64,000 bases of DNA, from positions 67,310,951 to 67,374,950 of the forward strand of contig NC_081553.1 in assembly GCF_963082655.1 (NCBI RefSeq), read 5' to 3'. This document shows positions 11,190-22,740 of the stretch, one piece after another (positions within the stretch are counted from its first letter, which is position 1; every line of letters starts with the position of its first letter). The notes under the pieces are model-generated. The model had not been told where the DNA came from. It saw only the letters and a list, made by a program, of their open reading frames with translations, and did not search any database. The translations under genes were made by a program, and so were the position numbers. Source of the stretch: Stomoxys calcitrans. Lineage: Eukaryota; Arthropoda; Insecta; Diptera; Muscidae.

Positions 11190-11273
11190 TCGAGATCATA
11201 TTCAATGCTTTCCATTCTAAGAAAATTATTGCTTTACTATTCTTTGGATAGAAAACATTGAATACGATCTCGA
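11190..11273 (-). other. Pre-miRNA-like hairpin
   Basis: Positions 11190-11223 pair with 11240-11273 around a 16-nt loop. On the plus strand the stem has A.C or C.A mismatches at 11198/11265, 11208/11255 and 11213/11250. Read as minus-strand RNA, all three become G.U wobbles, leaving two mismatches in about 33 pairs. Size (84 nt), stem and loop resemble an animal pre-miRNA. I do not recognise the mature sequence. It may instead be a foldback repeat, since the flanks are A/T-rich repeat-like DNA. Confidence 0.35.
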
Positions 11274-11685
11274 AATGGAAGAAGTTCGACAAATCACAAA
11301 AAAAAAAATTCAAAAAAATGCATTGGAATTTTTTTTTTTTATAAATTTTTTTTTCTAAAAATAACATTTTTTCAAATTTTGTCTGTTTCTTTTTCGAGAC
11401 GAACTCAAAGATAGGAGATGCGAATGGAAAAGGAAAGCCAAAGATAGCAACACACACCAACCACTATGGGACGCGTTTCGTCTTTGGTTAGAAGACTAGT
11501 TTAAAAGTCTTCTATTAGGTGTAATGGCTTCAAGGGCCGTGTGTTGGTATGTTGTATTTGAATCGTATTAATAGTGAAAACGCTTCTATGATACAATTAC
11601 CAGTTTAACCACAATCGACAACCTTATCTATTAGCTGTACTTTTCCTAATGCATGTATTTTTGTGTAATGACAGACCTTCTTTCT

Positions 11686-11982
11686 GTGACAAATTACACT
11701 TCTTCCGTACAACACATGATTTTGTGCATCTATTGGAAGTTGTATTGATGGCTTCGAACGCTAAGATAACGGAAAACAAAAATTGTAAAATTTAATGATC
11801 TCGCCCTAACAGGCCAAAAGCTTGAAAAATGAAAAATTCGGCAGAGCCCGGCCAGGATTCGAACCTGGGCACACGCAAGAACAGCGAGAACCATTGCCGT
11901 TGTCTTAGCGTTCGAAGCCTTCAATACAACTTCCTAAAGATACACAAAATCATGGTACTACTCCAGAAGTGTAATTTGTCAC
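11686..11982. repeat. Long inverted repeat with a tRNA-like B box
   Basis: The left arm 11686-11772 (GTGACAAATTACACTTCT to GCTAAGATAACGG) is the near-exact reverse complement of 11897-11982. The roughly 124-bp spacer carries, on the minus strand, a GGTTCGAATCC B-box word with CCCAGG/CCTGGC stem halves, then CGGGCTCTGCCG. This suggests two copies of a tRNA-derived SINE head in opposite orientation, one retaining the promoter-like part. A related fragment lies at 6095-6190. Confidence 0.6.
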
Positions 11983-12870
11983 AACGAAATCGGGTGTTAA
12001 ATAAAACTGTTATGGGCTTCAGACCCTTTATCGGCATATCGGTCTATATAACAGCTATGTCTAAATATTGTTCGATCTTAACCATATTTTGGTCAGATAG
12101 TGGGAGGCGTAAACCAACTCACCGATTCAATTTTCACCGAGATCGGGTAATAAGTAAAGCGTTTATGGGTTCAGACCCTATATCTAAATATAGTCCGATC
12201 TGAACCATATTTGGGTCGCATGTTGGAAGGCTTAAAACAATTCACTGTTTCAAATTTCAGCGAAATCGGGTAATAAAAGCAGCAGACCCTTTATCGGTAG
12301 ATCGGTCTGTATGGCAGCTATATCCATATATAGTCCGATCTGAACCATATTTGGGTCAGATGTCGGGAGGCGTTAAACTACTAACTGTTTCGAATTTCAG
12401 GAAAATCGGATAAAAAAATAAGCATTTATGGGCTTCAGACCCCTTATTGGGAGATCGGTCTATATGGCAGCTACATCTAAATATAGTCCAATCTGAACCA
12501 TATATGGGTCGGATGTCGGGAGGCTTAAAATAACTCGCAGTTTAAAATTTCAGCGAAATCGGGTAATAAATGCAGGTTTTATGGGTTCCAGACTTTTAAC
12601 CGGCACTTCGGTCTATATGGCAGTTATATATAAATATAGTCCGATTTGGCCAGTTCAAGAATTTACTCTTAGTGCAGCAAAAAGCCGTATCGGTGCCAAA
12701 TTTCAGTTCAATATCTCAATTTTTGGAGGCTGTAGAGTGATTACAACAGACGGAGGGACAGACGAGGACCCCAAATATAAATACTTTATAGGGTCGGAAA
12801 TCTTCGATACGTTGCAAACGGAATGACTAAATGATAAACCTCCTATCCTATGGTGATGGGTATAAAAAAA
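11983..12870 (-). mobile_element. DINE-like element, family B array
   Basis: Units are in reverse orientation (TATGGGCTTCAGACC, GGTCTATATGGCAGCTATAT, AGTCCGATCTGAACCATATT). They end in a head with AGTGATTACAACAGACGGAG, TTTATAGGGTCGG, CAAACGGAATGACTAAATGA and CCTATGGTGATGGGTATAAA. Short open frames inside are repeat by-products. Confidence 0.75.
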
Positions 12871-14990
12871 CACATGCGTTGGAAAACAACAGCTAGTGTA
12901 AAAGGTGTCCAACTTGTGCCAGTGACGAGCTTACATCGTAGACACGTTACGGATTATTCGATTTACGTACAGCCTACCACAATGAATGGCCCTTGAAGCC
13001 TTCACACCTCAAATGGTTGAAAAGTCTGGCTTTCCTTTTACACTGCAAAAATCTCCGATCATTAGCTCGAGTCAAAATAATTTTTTATGGTTCAAGTCAA
13101 AAGTACTTTTTTCGAAAAGAATTTTTTCAAAAAAAAAAAAATTATTGCAATTTTCAGTATTGCCAATAAATTTTGTGTAGCGCAGATTTTTTATCTATGC
13201 AAATTAAACTACTGTCATGGTTGTAAAAAAGATTTCAATAAAAATTTTTACTAAAAGAATTTCAATACCAATTTTTCTAGAGACAAGATTTCAGTTTGTT
13301 TAAACATTGGTTTTTGAACATTTGTTAAACGAAATGCGACCTCTTATAACTAATTTTAACACTACGCATGTGCAAACGTTTTATTGTCACTTATGCTTAC
13401 AGCCACTGGGAATATACACTAAGGGTGTAACAAATTTGGTGCATACATTCAGGCGCAATTCCAAATCTCGCATGCAACTCAAACCAAACAAATTTGTAGA
13501 TTTTTATTTTCTTTTTTACCACCGCCACAAGCCAAGGTGAACATTAATTTTGTCATTCCGTTTGCAACACATCGAAAAATCCTTTTCTGATCCTACATTA
13601 CATCTCGGCCCTACTTAACTTTAATGGGTAGGTGAAATACGGTCATCCTTTTGGTTGTTTAAGCTGCTGAATATGGAAAATTTCTCTATCAAGTGATTTC
13701 CGTAGATATACATGGCCTACATCCTCACTTCCCCTCATGTTATTTTTTCATTAAACCAAATTGACAATTACAATAATTATCTCATTACCTATTAGCATCA
13801 ACTCATTCGTTTACATTTGTAAAATTGAGTTATTTTCTTCAATGAATCCCTAATTACAATAATATCATTTTAATAATAATAGCAGCCTTTGTTATAGTCG
13901 AGGGGTTCATTTTAATTTTGCAAAATGAACGCTGCTAATTAAAAATCGTCATAATTATCCATGACTTAATTTCATGCATACTATAATTACATAATATTTA
14001 ATTAAGACAAGGTGTAATTAGAAAAGTTTCATTGGAACTTAGACAGAATATTTAATTTAATTTTGGTCCATTACCATAGGAATTTAAACATGAAAAAAAC
14101 TTAGTGCTTACTTCTGAAGAAAAAAAAAATAAACGAAAACACACCCACAAAAATTGCTCAAAGAGAAAATCGAACAGTTTAAACAAAGCATAGAGTGCAA
14201 AAAAAGGACATTTAAAGAGCGTGTTAATTAAACTCAATGAGCAATATATCTCCAAAGGGCCATCCTTGCCACTATTAAACTTCTATGCGCCCAACTATGC
14301 TATGACTATTTAGTTTTTATTTCCCTTTTGTATAGGACAACCATTGACATCATAATTCTCTTTAATAGATATGAAAGTGCAAGTAGTTAATAACTGTCAA
14401 AGGATTATTAATAGCCATATTTAATTAGTTGGCTATTCACTTTACTTCTTTGATTTCTTGTTTGTGACTTAATTCATTTTCCTTTGAGTGGCTATCTGAA
14501 ATCACATTTCCATTTGTGATTAAGATTTTTTTTTGCTCTTTATTGACCATTTCCAATGCAAAGTCATTACTTCACCAAACTGAAGTTGCCTCTTTGACAG
14601 CACATACATGTAAATGTTTGCAATTCCGGATTATTGCCAAAAAGGCTTTGGAATACTCAAAATTAATTCTATGCCATTTTTTGTGTTATCGCATGTTATT
14701 TGAACATGTTTGGATATTGCAAATGCCAGCAAATGTGTAGACGTTTGTATCTTAGCACTTAAGACGACGCAATAATGCTAGGAAGCCATTGTTATGTGTA
14801 CATGATGAAAATGGGAAATTTAAGGATAACACTAGCCTGCAAATTTACTTGGTTTTCGAAAGTAAATAAAACAACTAACGATGAATAAGAAGAAAAACAA
14901 ACACAAAAATTGGCACATTCCAGCTCAAGTAAGATGGCAGGAACCGATTGTATTCAGATTTCTCGGTGATGATAGCAACCCAAATAAATT
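12871..14990. other. AT-rich sequence, no gene recognised
   Basis: The stretch contains AAATTTTT-type filler (13060-13310) and a short DINE head fragment near 13548-13605 (GTCATTCCGTTTGCAACACA). The rest is unique-looking AT-rich DNA with poly-A/T runs. No exon with supporting splice sites was found. Confidence 0.4.
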
Positions 14991-15100
14991 GGCTATAAAA
15001 AGGAGATCCGTTATCAATGAGCTCAAACTTGAATCGAACAAAACTCATTGGTATGTGAGAATTTTGACCGCCCTTTGGAATGTTCGTAGAAAAATTAGCC
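14991..15100 (+). repeat. SINE tail fragment
   Basis: GGCTATAAAAAGGAGATCC, ATCAATGAGCTCAAACTTGA, CTCATTGGTATGTGAGAA and TTGGAATGTTC match the 3' half of the tRNA-derived SINE seen whole at 16703-16985. An open frame at 14881-15135 runs through it and is not a gene. Confidence 0.65.
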
Positions 15101-15109
15101 TACAAACTT

Positions 15110-15650
15110 TTGGTTTGAACGAACTAGAGAACTAACTACACAAACTAGTGAACTAAATAAACAAACTGGTGAACTAACTTAACGAACTAGTGAACCAACA
15201 AAACTTGCTAGAGACCTAACTGATCGAGCTAGTGAACTAACTTAACGAACCAATGAACTAACTTAACGAACTAGTGAACTAACTTAACGAAACAGTGAAC
15301 TAACTTAACGAACCATCGAACTAACTTAACGAACTAGTGAACTAACAACACTTATTAAAAACCTAAATGAACGAACTAGAGAACTAACTTAACGAACCAA
15401 TGAACTTACTTAACGAGCTAGTGAACTAGTTTAACGAACCAGTGAACTAACTTAACGAACTATTGAACTAACTTAACGAACTAGCAAACTAACAAAACTT
15501 ACTAAAAACCTAACTGAACGAACTAGAGAACTAACTTAACGAACCAATGAACTTACTTAACGAACTAGTGAACTAACTTAACGAATCAGTGAACTAACTT
15601 AGCGAACTAGTGCACTTACTTAACGATCTAGTAAATTATCTAGTTCAGTA
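15110..15650 (+). repeat. 21-bp minisatellite with 147-bp higher-order unit
   Basis: The basic unit is 21 bp, GAACTAACTTAACGAACTAG plus T, repeated about 25 times with point changes. A variant block (ACAAAACTTACTAAAAACC and variants) recurs with its CTT at 15204, 15351 and 15498, exactly 147 bp apart each time. Seven 21-bp units therefore form a higher-order repeat. There is no long open frame and no match to other arrays in the window. Confidence 0.9.
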
Positions 15651-15655
15651 AATTA

Positions 15656-15777
15656 AATTTGTAGTGTGTATATGTGTGAGACAATTGTCTGGCCTTGGTC
15701 ATGACCATTGTCTGGCTTAGGTAATTTGATTCGCGCATATGGACACCCATCCGCGTCCCATATACACACTACAAATT
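15656..15777. repeat. 19-bp inverted repeat next to the minisatellite
   Basis: AATTTGTAGTGTGTATATG (15656-15674) is the exact reverse complement of 15759-15777, enclosing an 84-bp spacer with GACAATTGTCTGGC-type words. It may be a tiny MITE or one boundary of the element that carries the minisatellite. Confidence 0.6.
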
Positions 15778-15904
15778 AAACTCCATTTAATTTTTCTCCA
15801 TTTATTGGCAGATCTACTTAGGTGAATTATATCTTCCTTTTTCTAATAGCTGATCGAATCATTATAGGAAGATATTGCGCCCATAACTTCGGTACAAGAA
15901 AAAA

Positions 15905-16702
15905 GTTGTTTGCAAATTTAATACCCACCACCATAGGATATGGGGTATATTCATTAAGTCATTCCGTTTGCAACACAAATTTCCGACCCTACAAAGTATA
16001 TATATTTCTGATCGTCGTAAAATTCTAAGACGATTTAACGATGCCCGTGTTGCAAATTTAATACCCACCACCATAGGATATGGGGTATATTCATTAAGTC
16101 ATTCCGTTTGCAACACAAATTTCCGACCCTACAAAGTATATATATATTTCTGATCGTCGTAAAATTCTAAGACGATTTAACGATGCCCGTGTGTCCATCT
16201 GTGTGTTGTAATTACTCTACAGTCTTAAAAATTGAGTTAATGAGCAGAAATTTGACACAGATACGTTTTTTTGGAGCACGCAGGTTAAGTTCTAGAACGG
16301 GCCAAATCGATTGCTGTATAGACCGATCTGCCAATAAAGTGTCTGAAGCCCATAAAAGGTTTATTTATTACCTGATTGCCCTTAAAGTTGAAACAGTGCG
16401 TTATTTTAAGCATCCCTACATCCGACCTAAATATGGTTCAGATCGCACTCTATTTGGATATAGCTGCCATAAAGACCGATCTGCCGATAAAGGGTCTAAA
16501 GCCCATAAAAGCTTTGTTCATTACCTGATTATGCTGAAATTTGCAACAGTGAGTAGTTTTAGGCCTCCCGATATCCAACTCAAATATGGTTCAGATCGGA
16601 GTATATTTAGATATGGCTGCCATATAGACCGATCTGCCGGTCAAGGGTCTAAGGCCCATTATACACCATTGATTATTCTTAAGGATATATGGGTGTATTG
16701 TA
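15905..16702 (+). mobile_element. DINE-like element, family B, with tandemly duplicated head
   Basis: A head segment of 140 bp (15911-16050) is repeated immediately at 16051-16192. Both copies read from TGCAAATTTAATACCCACCA to GATGCCCGTGT; the second differs mainly by one extra TA in the TATATATA run. Three family B units follow with landmarks near 16339, 16500 and 16656. The 176-codon open frame across 16183-16713 is a product of the repeat units. Confidence 0.75.
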
Positions 16703-16985
16703 GGCCACCGTAGAGCAGAGGTTAGCAAGTCCGCCTATGACGCTGAACGCCTGGGTTCGAATCATAAAATTTTTCAGCGGGGGTTATCCCCTCCCAAATT
16801 TGTGAGGTACCTTGTCATATAAAAATTTCTCCCCAAAGAGGTGTCGCTCTGCGGCACGCCATTCGGACTCGGCTATAAAAAGGAGGTCTTTTATCTGTAA
16901 ACATAAAATTGAATTGGATATCACTTATTGATTTGTGAGAAGTTTGCCCCAGTTCCTTAATGGAATGTTCATGGGCAAATTACAT
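16703..16985 (+). repeat. tRNA-derived SINE, near full length
   Basis: The head GGCCACCGTAGAGCAGAGGT, TAGCAAGTCCGCC resembles a tRNA A-box region. GGGTTCGAATCA is the B-box equivalent, about 50 nt downstream as expected for a pol III promoter. The body carries TTTTTCAGCGGGGGTTATCC, CCCCAAAGAGGTGTCGC, GGCACGCCATTCGGACTCGG and CTATAAAAAGGAGG, and ends GGAATGTTCATGGGCAAAT. Copies or fragments occur at 14991, 24833, 29101 (minus), 45457 (minus), 46752, 53586, 53878 and 55112. Confidence 0.8.
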
Positions 16986-17140
16986 TTGCATATGGAGCTT
17001 ATTTTTCATATGATTTCATTGAAAATGTTAATGGGCAGTTGAAATATCCATATATGGTTCACATAAAACCACTTTTCAATATAGCTCCTATATTGAACTC
17101 GATTTAATTTCCCAATTTAAGGTACTCTTATGAAAATAAT

Positions 17141-17290
17141 TGATACCAAACGTGCTTATTTCAATACCATACGGTATTGATTGCAAAGCAACCCCATATG
17201 GTATCAAAACAATACCGGCTGGTATGTATACGGTTTGGTATTGGATTTATTACCAAACAGGTATTGATTTTAATACCAAACTGTTACTGT
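17141..17290 (+). repeat. ATACC/GGTAT dyad repeat element, copy 2
   Basis: Dyads ATACCATACGGTAT (17164-17177), CCATATGGTAT, ATACCGGCTGGTAT (17212-17225) and TACCAAACAGGTA (17251-17263) occur within 100 bp. The order and context match 3391-3682 and the minus strand of 51373-51552. Confidence 0.7.
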
Positions 17291-18360
17291 CTTTAGGAGC
17301 AAACCAAGATTGTTTTAATTCCATTCTCGTAATCGTTGGAGTGACAACGATCTACATACATATATGTTTAGTTTTGGTTGGCTCTCATTCTGATATCCAG
17401 ATTCCAAAGGGCTAGTTTTTCAACTAATTTCAATAAAACTTAAAACATTGTTTGAATTCCGGATTTATATTAGCACTTCCAATAGAAAGGATGAAAAACG
17501 ATCATGTAGGCCATGCTTTTGCGTATCAGCGGCATAAAAGTCTACTCCCAATATAAAATCACCTTACAATACGATAAAACAAAATGGTATTGTTTATACC
17601 CTCAAAATAATGGCCGTAAACTAGTGTTCCTAGATTTCCGTACCATTGAATGTTAATGAAATTCCTTAGTATTAAACATGAGGTTATAACCCTTTACAAA
17701 CGAACACGTTTATATTTTCCCCAGAATAGAAAATAAAAAAAAAATGGTGTCACACCGAGAAAAATTTAAAGAATAGAATATATAGTGGATGACATAAAGG
17801 GGATTCACCTGAAAAATTTCACTTAAATAAATCGAATAAAAATGTCTTTATCTAGGCTCTTAATAAGTCAAATCTGTTGATCTATTTATTTAGGTAGTGT
17901 ATACAAGTTTTTAAGTTGAATTAAAGTGTATGCCAAGTTTTTGACATTTACGTTCCATACATGAAGTGTGTGAAGCACGTGGTATAGAACTATATTTAAT
18001 TTTAACCAATAAAAACGTGCTAAGTTCGGAATTCGGTGCCGAATCTTATACAGAAGGAAATAACAATCCATTTCAATCACTATATTAAATGATTGAATTA
18101 ATTTTTTAATTGAAACTGTTGCAATCACGAAAATGTTTTCACTCACCCCTTCCAATCACATTTTTTGAAAGGAGTCATTGAAAATGACTTCAATTAAAAA
18201 CATTACAAATTTAATTGAAAATATTTAAAAATTCCAATTATTTTGTTTATTGATCCAATCAAAAAAATAATTGGAAATTTAAAAATTTTTAATTAATTTT
18301 TTAATTGACCCAGTTTAAAAATGATTGAAATTTTTTAGCATTTCGGCTAATTTCTAAAAT
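17291..18360. other. Unassigned AT-rich sequence
   Basis: From about 18080 the words TTTTTTAATTGA and CAATTAAAAA recur many times in both orientations up to about 18500, suggesting an old AT-rich MITE. No gene is seen. An 89-codon minus frame (17886-18155) has no recognisable feature. Confidence 0.35.
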
Positions 18361-18440
18361 TAAGGGTGATTTTTTAGCTTTTCTCTTTTCGACAACACTG
18401 GTTTAATCTTACATTTTTGACAACACTGGTTTAATGTCGA
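18361..18440. repeat. Terminal fragment of the mariner-like family
   Basis: AGGGTGATTTTTTAGC, then CGACAACACTGGTTTAAT, matches the outer end of the mariner-like element ending at 24530. The GACAACACTGGTTTAATSTY segment is then repeated once. Confidence 0.5.
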
Positions 18441-18624
18441 ATCAATTACTTTTTTAATTGAGAACGATTTTATTTTTTTTAATTAAATTTTTGATTGAAA
18501 AATGTGTGACCTTTTTTCTGCGTATAAACCCTTCACCATGGATCGTATTTGTCAAGTTCTTTACGCAGTATCTGTTTACAGGAAAAAAGGACCATGGTTA
18601 TGAATTGCAATGCAATTGGAGCTA

Positions 18625-18861
18625 TTGGGTTGCCCAAAAAGTAATTGGGGATTTTTTAAAAGAATGTAAATGCATTTTTAATAAAACTTAGAATGAACTT
18701 TAATCAAATATACTTTTTTAACACTTTTTTTCTAAAGCAAGCTAAAAGTAACAGCTGATAACTGACAGAAGAAAGAATGCAATTACAGAGTCACAAGCTG
18801 TGAAAAAATTTGTCAACGCCGACTATATGAAAAATCCGCAGTTACTTTTTGGGCAACCCAA
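18625..18861. mobile_element. 237-bp mariner-type MITE, copy 1
   Basis: It has inverted ends TTGGGTTGCCCAAAAAGTAA (left) and its complement (right), extending to about 32 bp with minor changes here, and is flanked by TA on both sides. The TA target, TIR size and lack of coding capacity fit a Tc1/mariner-derived MITE. Copies at 40054-40290 and 43073-43309 have the same 237-bp length. Confidence 0.85.
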
Positions 18862-18871
18862 TATATTATGT

Positions 18872-19760
18872 TATGGACCTATCCGGGCCATACTTGTTAG
18901 GGATGTTAGAAATCATTGCGTCCTATAGAGACTAAAAAAGTAAAATCGGGAGATGGGTTTATATGGGGGCTATATCAGGTTATGGATCGATTTCGACCAT
19001 ACTTGATACGTATGTTGAACGTCATAAGAAAAATTGTTGTTCAGAATTTCAGCCAAAATGGAATAGAACAGCGCCCTCTATAGGCTCAAGAATTCAAATC
19101 GGAACATTTATATGGCAGCAATATCAGGCTATTGACCGAGTTAGATCGTAAGTAGAACCATTGTTGACCGCCATGACGAAACACCTCGCACTAAATTTCC
19201 GCCAAATCGGATAACAATTGCGCCCTTCAGAGGCTGTTTATATGGAAGCTTCATCAGGTTAACATTTGATTTCGACTTTAACGTGGTAGTTGAAAGTCAC
19301 AGCAAAACACCACATGCAAAATTTCAGCCTAATTGGATGAAAGTTACGCCCTCTAGAGGCTGAAGAAGTTAAATATGAAAATAGATATAGGCAGCTATAA
19401 CTTATTATGAATAAATTTGGATCAGCCAAATTTCAGCCAAATCGGGTAACAATTGCGCCCTCCATAGGTTCAAGAAATCAAACCTGGAGATCTGTTTTTA
19501 TAGCAACTACATCAAAACATTGACCGATTTCCCAACTTCCTGCACTAATACGAATTTTTCGAATTCAAAATTTCAAGCGCCTAGCTTTACTACTTTGAAA
19601 GTAAACGAGCTTTCCACAGACGGACGGACATAGCTAAATAGACTTTGAATGTGAAGACTATCAAAAATATTTTACTTTGTGGGGTCTCAGATCCTTATTT
19701 CGATGATTTACAAACTAATTGGCGATATAAGTATACCCCATTCTATGGTTGAAGGTATAA
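18872..19760 (-). mobile_element. DINE-like element, family C array
   Basis: Units carry CGCCCTCTATAGGCTC and related words, GGTTTATATGGGGGCTATAT and AAATTTCAGCCAAATCGG in reverse orientation. The head follows, with GACGGACGGACATAGC, ATTTTACTTTGTGGGGTC and ATACCCCATTCTATGGTTGA. The end near 19650-19750 is the conserved INE-1-type head. Confidence 0.7.
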
Positions 19761-21577
19761 CAAAATCGGATTACCCTTAAGCTGCTCAGCAAAAGTAAAA
19801 TCTCCCATGAACTTTCCTTTAAGGAACAGCGGGAATAATTCTGCTTTCTAATAAGGGACCCTCTTTTTATAGCAGTGTCTGGGCGGCTTGCCATAGAGCG
19901 ACACAACTTAGTAGAAAAGTTTGCATGACTGTATAACTTAAGGTATACACCCCACAAGTATCAACAGCATTAAGAAGGGGTAACCGTCGTTGAATATAAG
20001 CTTTTCCAAAAACATGCAATTTTTTTCAGCGTATTTAAGATTTTATAAGCTATTTCCTTTGCCCTTAACACAGCTCCTAGCTTTTGGTTGACTTTTCATG
20101 GTCATATCTAACTGTTAGCCTATTATTTTTTTACACTATTTTCCCAGTGTATTTAGCATGTTTTTCTTTAATTTTCTCTTCTTCTTCTCACAAAGCCATT
20201 ATAGCTTTCCCATCTATTTTTATTTGCTCTTGCTTTTACCCACTCACCCACAAATGCACACGTCATGATGTGGGCTTTTAATTCTATTAACAGGATTTGC
20301 TTCTCATTCATGAAAAAGAAAAACCTCAATTACGCCTTTAACAAAAGCTCTCCTAAAATACTGACAAATAGAGGCATACATTTGTCAAGGCACCCAAGCA
20401 TCCCACCAAACGAATTCATGGACCCAATGATTGAGTGGTTGCTGAAATTTGTCTATGCGGCCTAAGAAAAATAGAAAAAGATTATCGAAAACATTTCAAT
20501 AAATCGAACTGTCTGTCCATCTGTCCGTACTTCTTGGCTTTGAGTGCGGCTCTTTGTTAACGCTTCTCTTCTTTGATTTGTTTTTGAGGAGTGAATATTG
20601 GTATACCAAATCTCATGCATTTGTATAAAAAAAAAAACAAACAAAACAAAACAAAAAACTTTTACTTTCATTTTTACCATCATTTTCGTTTAAACCAACT
20701 TAAGTTTGATTACGTGTTGTGTTGATGGTGTTGTTCTTGTTGTTGTTATACATCGCATTTGGCCTTGTGCCGTTGATAGTTAAGGGGGGTATTTTGTTTC
20801 ACAACGCCTTCAAGACACACACACGAGCAGCTACTTTCGTCTTTGTTTGAGTGTGTGTGTGTGTGTGTTTAGTTACTCAAGCTGCCATATGAAATCTTAA
20901 AACAGTGTTTTGTACGTGACAGCGTCAAAAGATCTCTCAGCTACTTCACACATATATCGCCGCAGCATCAGTTTTGCCTGATTTCATTACAATTACAAAC
21001 AATTCAAGTGCACGCTTTTGTGGTTGTGAGTTTTCGCTTTATCTCCATTTAACAGCCAACTTTAAGTATTTGTAAGTTAAATGGAAAACCATAAAACACA
21101 CAATTTTGCTTCAGTAAACAGTAGTGAAATGTTTTTGGGGGGGGTTATACAAAAACTGATCGAGTGCCCTTTACCATTTGTCTGTCTGTCCATCTCCCTG
21201 TGGGCGGTAACATCCCTTAAGAATGTTAAACAGAAAGTTTTGCTAATGACACCTAATTGAAAAGATTTTTTTTACATTTTTTAAGGCGCAATTCAAATGA
21301 AGTCAAATCCGTGAGAAACCCATTTACAAGATTTCTTCATGGTATAACAAATGAGATTAGGCTCATATGTGACAAATTTAAATTTCGTGGGTACATATTG
21401 AAAAAATTCATCAAATATGCGTTTGGTCTATGGAAACTAAGCAAAGAAATTTTTATTTGATGTGATAGATGAATAGAAGTCACATTGGTTCAGGCATTTT
21501 ACAAAGAACCATTCCCTCACGAAATTGAGGGAATGGTTCTTGTATTGAAGAGAGTAGGTGAAAAAGAAGAAGGAAAA
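19761..21577. other. Non-coding stretch with microsatellites
   Basis: The stretch contains an AAACA-rich run (20625-20660), a (GT)n run near 20851-20868, and a GCATCAGTTTTG initiator-like site near 20970 followed by a GTGAGT near 21027. No TATA box or coding exon supports a promoter call. A short inverted repeat, CATTCCCTCACGAAATTGAG then GGAATGG, lies near 21511-21537. Confidence 0.35.
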
Positions 21578-22740
21578 TCAAGTAAGAGCGTGCTAAGTTC
21601 GACCGGGCCGAATCATATATACCCTCCATCATGGATCGCATTTGTCGAGTTCTATGCGCGGTATCTCTTTTTAGGCAAACAAAGAATATTGAATAAGAAC
21701 TGTTATGATATTAGAGCTATATCAAGTTATAGTCCGATTCGGACCATAAATGAATGCTGAACATTGTAGAAGTCATTGTGCAATATTTCAGTTCATTCGG
21801 ATAAGAATTGCGCCTTGTAGGGGCTCAAGAAGCAAAATCAGGAGATCGGTTTATATGGGAGCTGTGTCAAGCTATTGATCGATTCAGACCATATTAGACA
21901 CGTATATGGAAGGTAATGGGAGAAGCCATTGTACAAAATTTGTGCCAAATCGGATGAGAATTACGCTCTCTAGAGGCTCAGGAAGTCAAGGACCCAGATC
22001 GGTTTATATGGCAGCTATATCAGGTTATGTACCGATTTGCGCCATACTAAGCACAGTTATTGGAAGTCATAACAAAACACTTCATGCAAAATTTCAGCCA
22101 AATCGAATGAGAATTGCGCGCTCTATTGGCTCAAGAAGTAAAGATCCAACATCGGTCTATATGACAGCTATACCAGATTATGAACCGATTTGAATCTTAC
22201 TTAACACAGTTATTGGCTGTGATACCAAAACACTACGTGCAAAATTTCAGTCAAATCGGATAGGAATTGTGCTCTCTAGAGGCTCAAGAAGTCAAGATCC
22301 AAGATCGGTTTAAATGGCAGCTATTGCAAAATTTCAGTCAAATCGGATAGGAATTGCGCTCTCTAGAGGCACAAGAAGTCAAGACCCGAGATCGGTTAAT
22401 ATCGCAGCTATATCAAAGCATGGACCTCAAGAAGTCAAGACCCAAGATGGGTTTATATGGCAGCTATATCAAAAAATGGACCGATATGGCCCATTTACAA
22501 TCCCAACCGACATACACTAATAAGAAATATTTGTGCAAAATTTCAAGCCACTAGCTTTACTCCCTAGTAAGTTAGCGTGCTTCCGACAGACAGACGGACG
22601 GACATCGCTAGATCGACTTAGAATGGCATGACGATCAAGAGTATATATACTTTACGGGCTCTCAGACGAATATTTCGAGGAGTTACAAACAGAATGACGA
22701 AATTAGTATACCCTCATCCTATGGTGGAGGGTATAAAAAC
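21578..22740 (-). mobile_element. DINE-like element, family C array, both ends visible
   Basis: It starts CAAGTAAGAGCGTGCTAAGT then CATATATACCCTCCATCATGG, and ends ATCCTATGGTGGAGGGTATA. The two ends carry the same CCTCCAYCATRG / CCTATGGTGGAGG block as inverted repeats. Inside are units with CTCTAGAGGCTCAAGAAGTC, GGTTTATATGGCAGCTATAT and CAAATCGGATRRGAATTGCG. The GACAGACAGACGGACGGACA microsatellite lies near 22590. Confidence 0.8.

Noticed and set aside
11152..11460. 102-codon minus-strand ORF with hydrophobic and lysine runs
   Set aside because: It is encoded by A/T homopolymer runs and spans the hairpin; no domain.
11840..11930. tRNA gene on the minus strand
   Set aside because: Only the T-arm-like part is convincing; the rest does not fold as a cloverleaf and belongs to an inverted repeat family.
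16183..16713. 176-codon plus-strand ORF as a gene
   Set aside because: It is made of family B repeat units plus the head of the element and ends at a SINE.
20940..21030. Promoter and first exon near the GCATCAGTTTTG site
   Set aside because: The initiator-like word lacks a TATA box at the right distance or a clear downstream element, and no coding exon follows.
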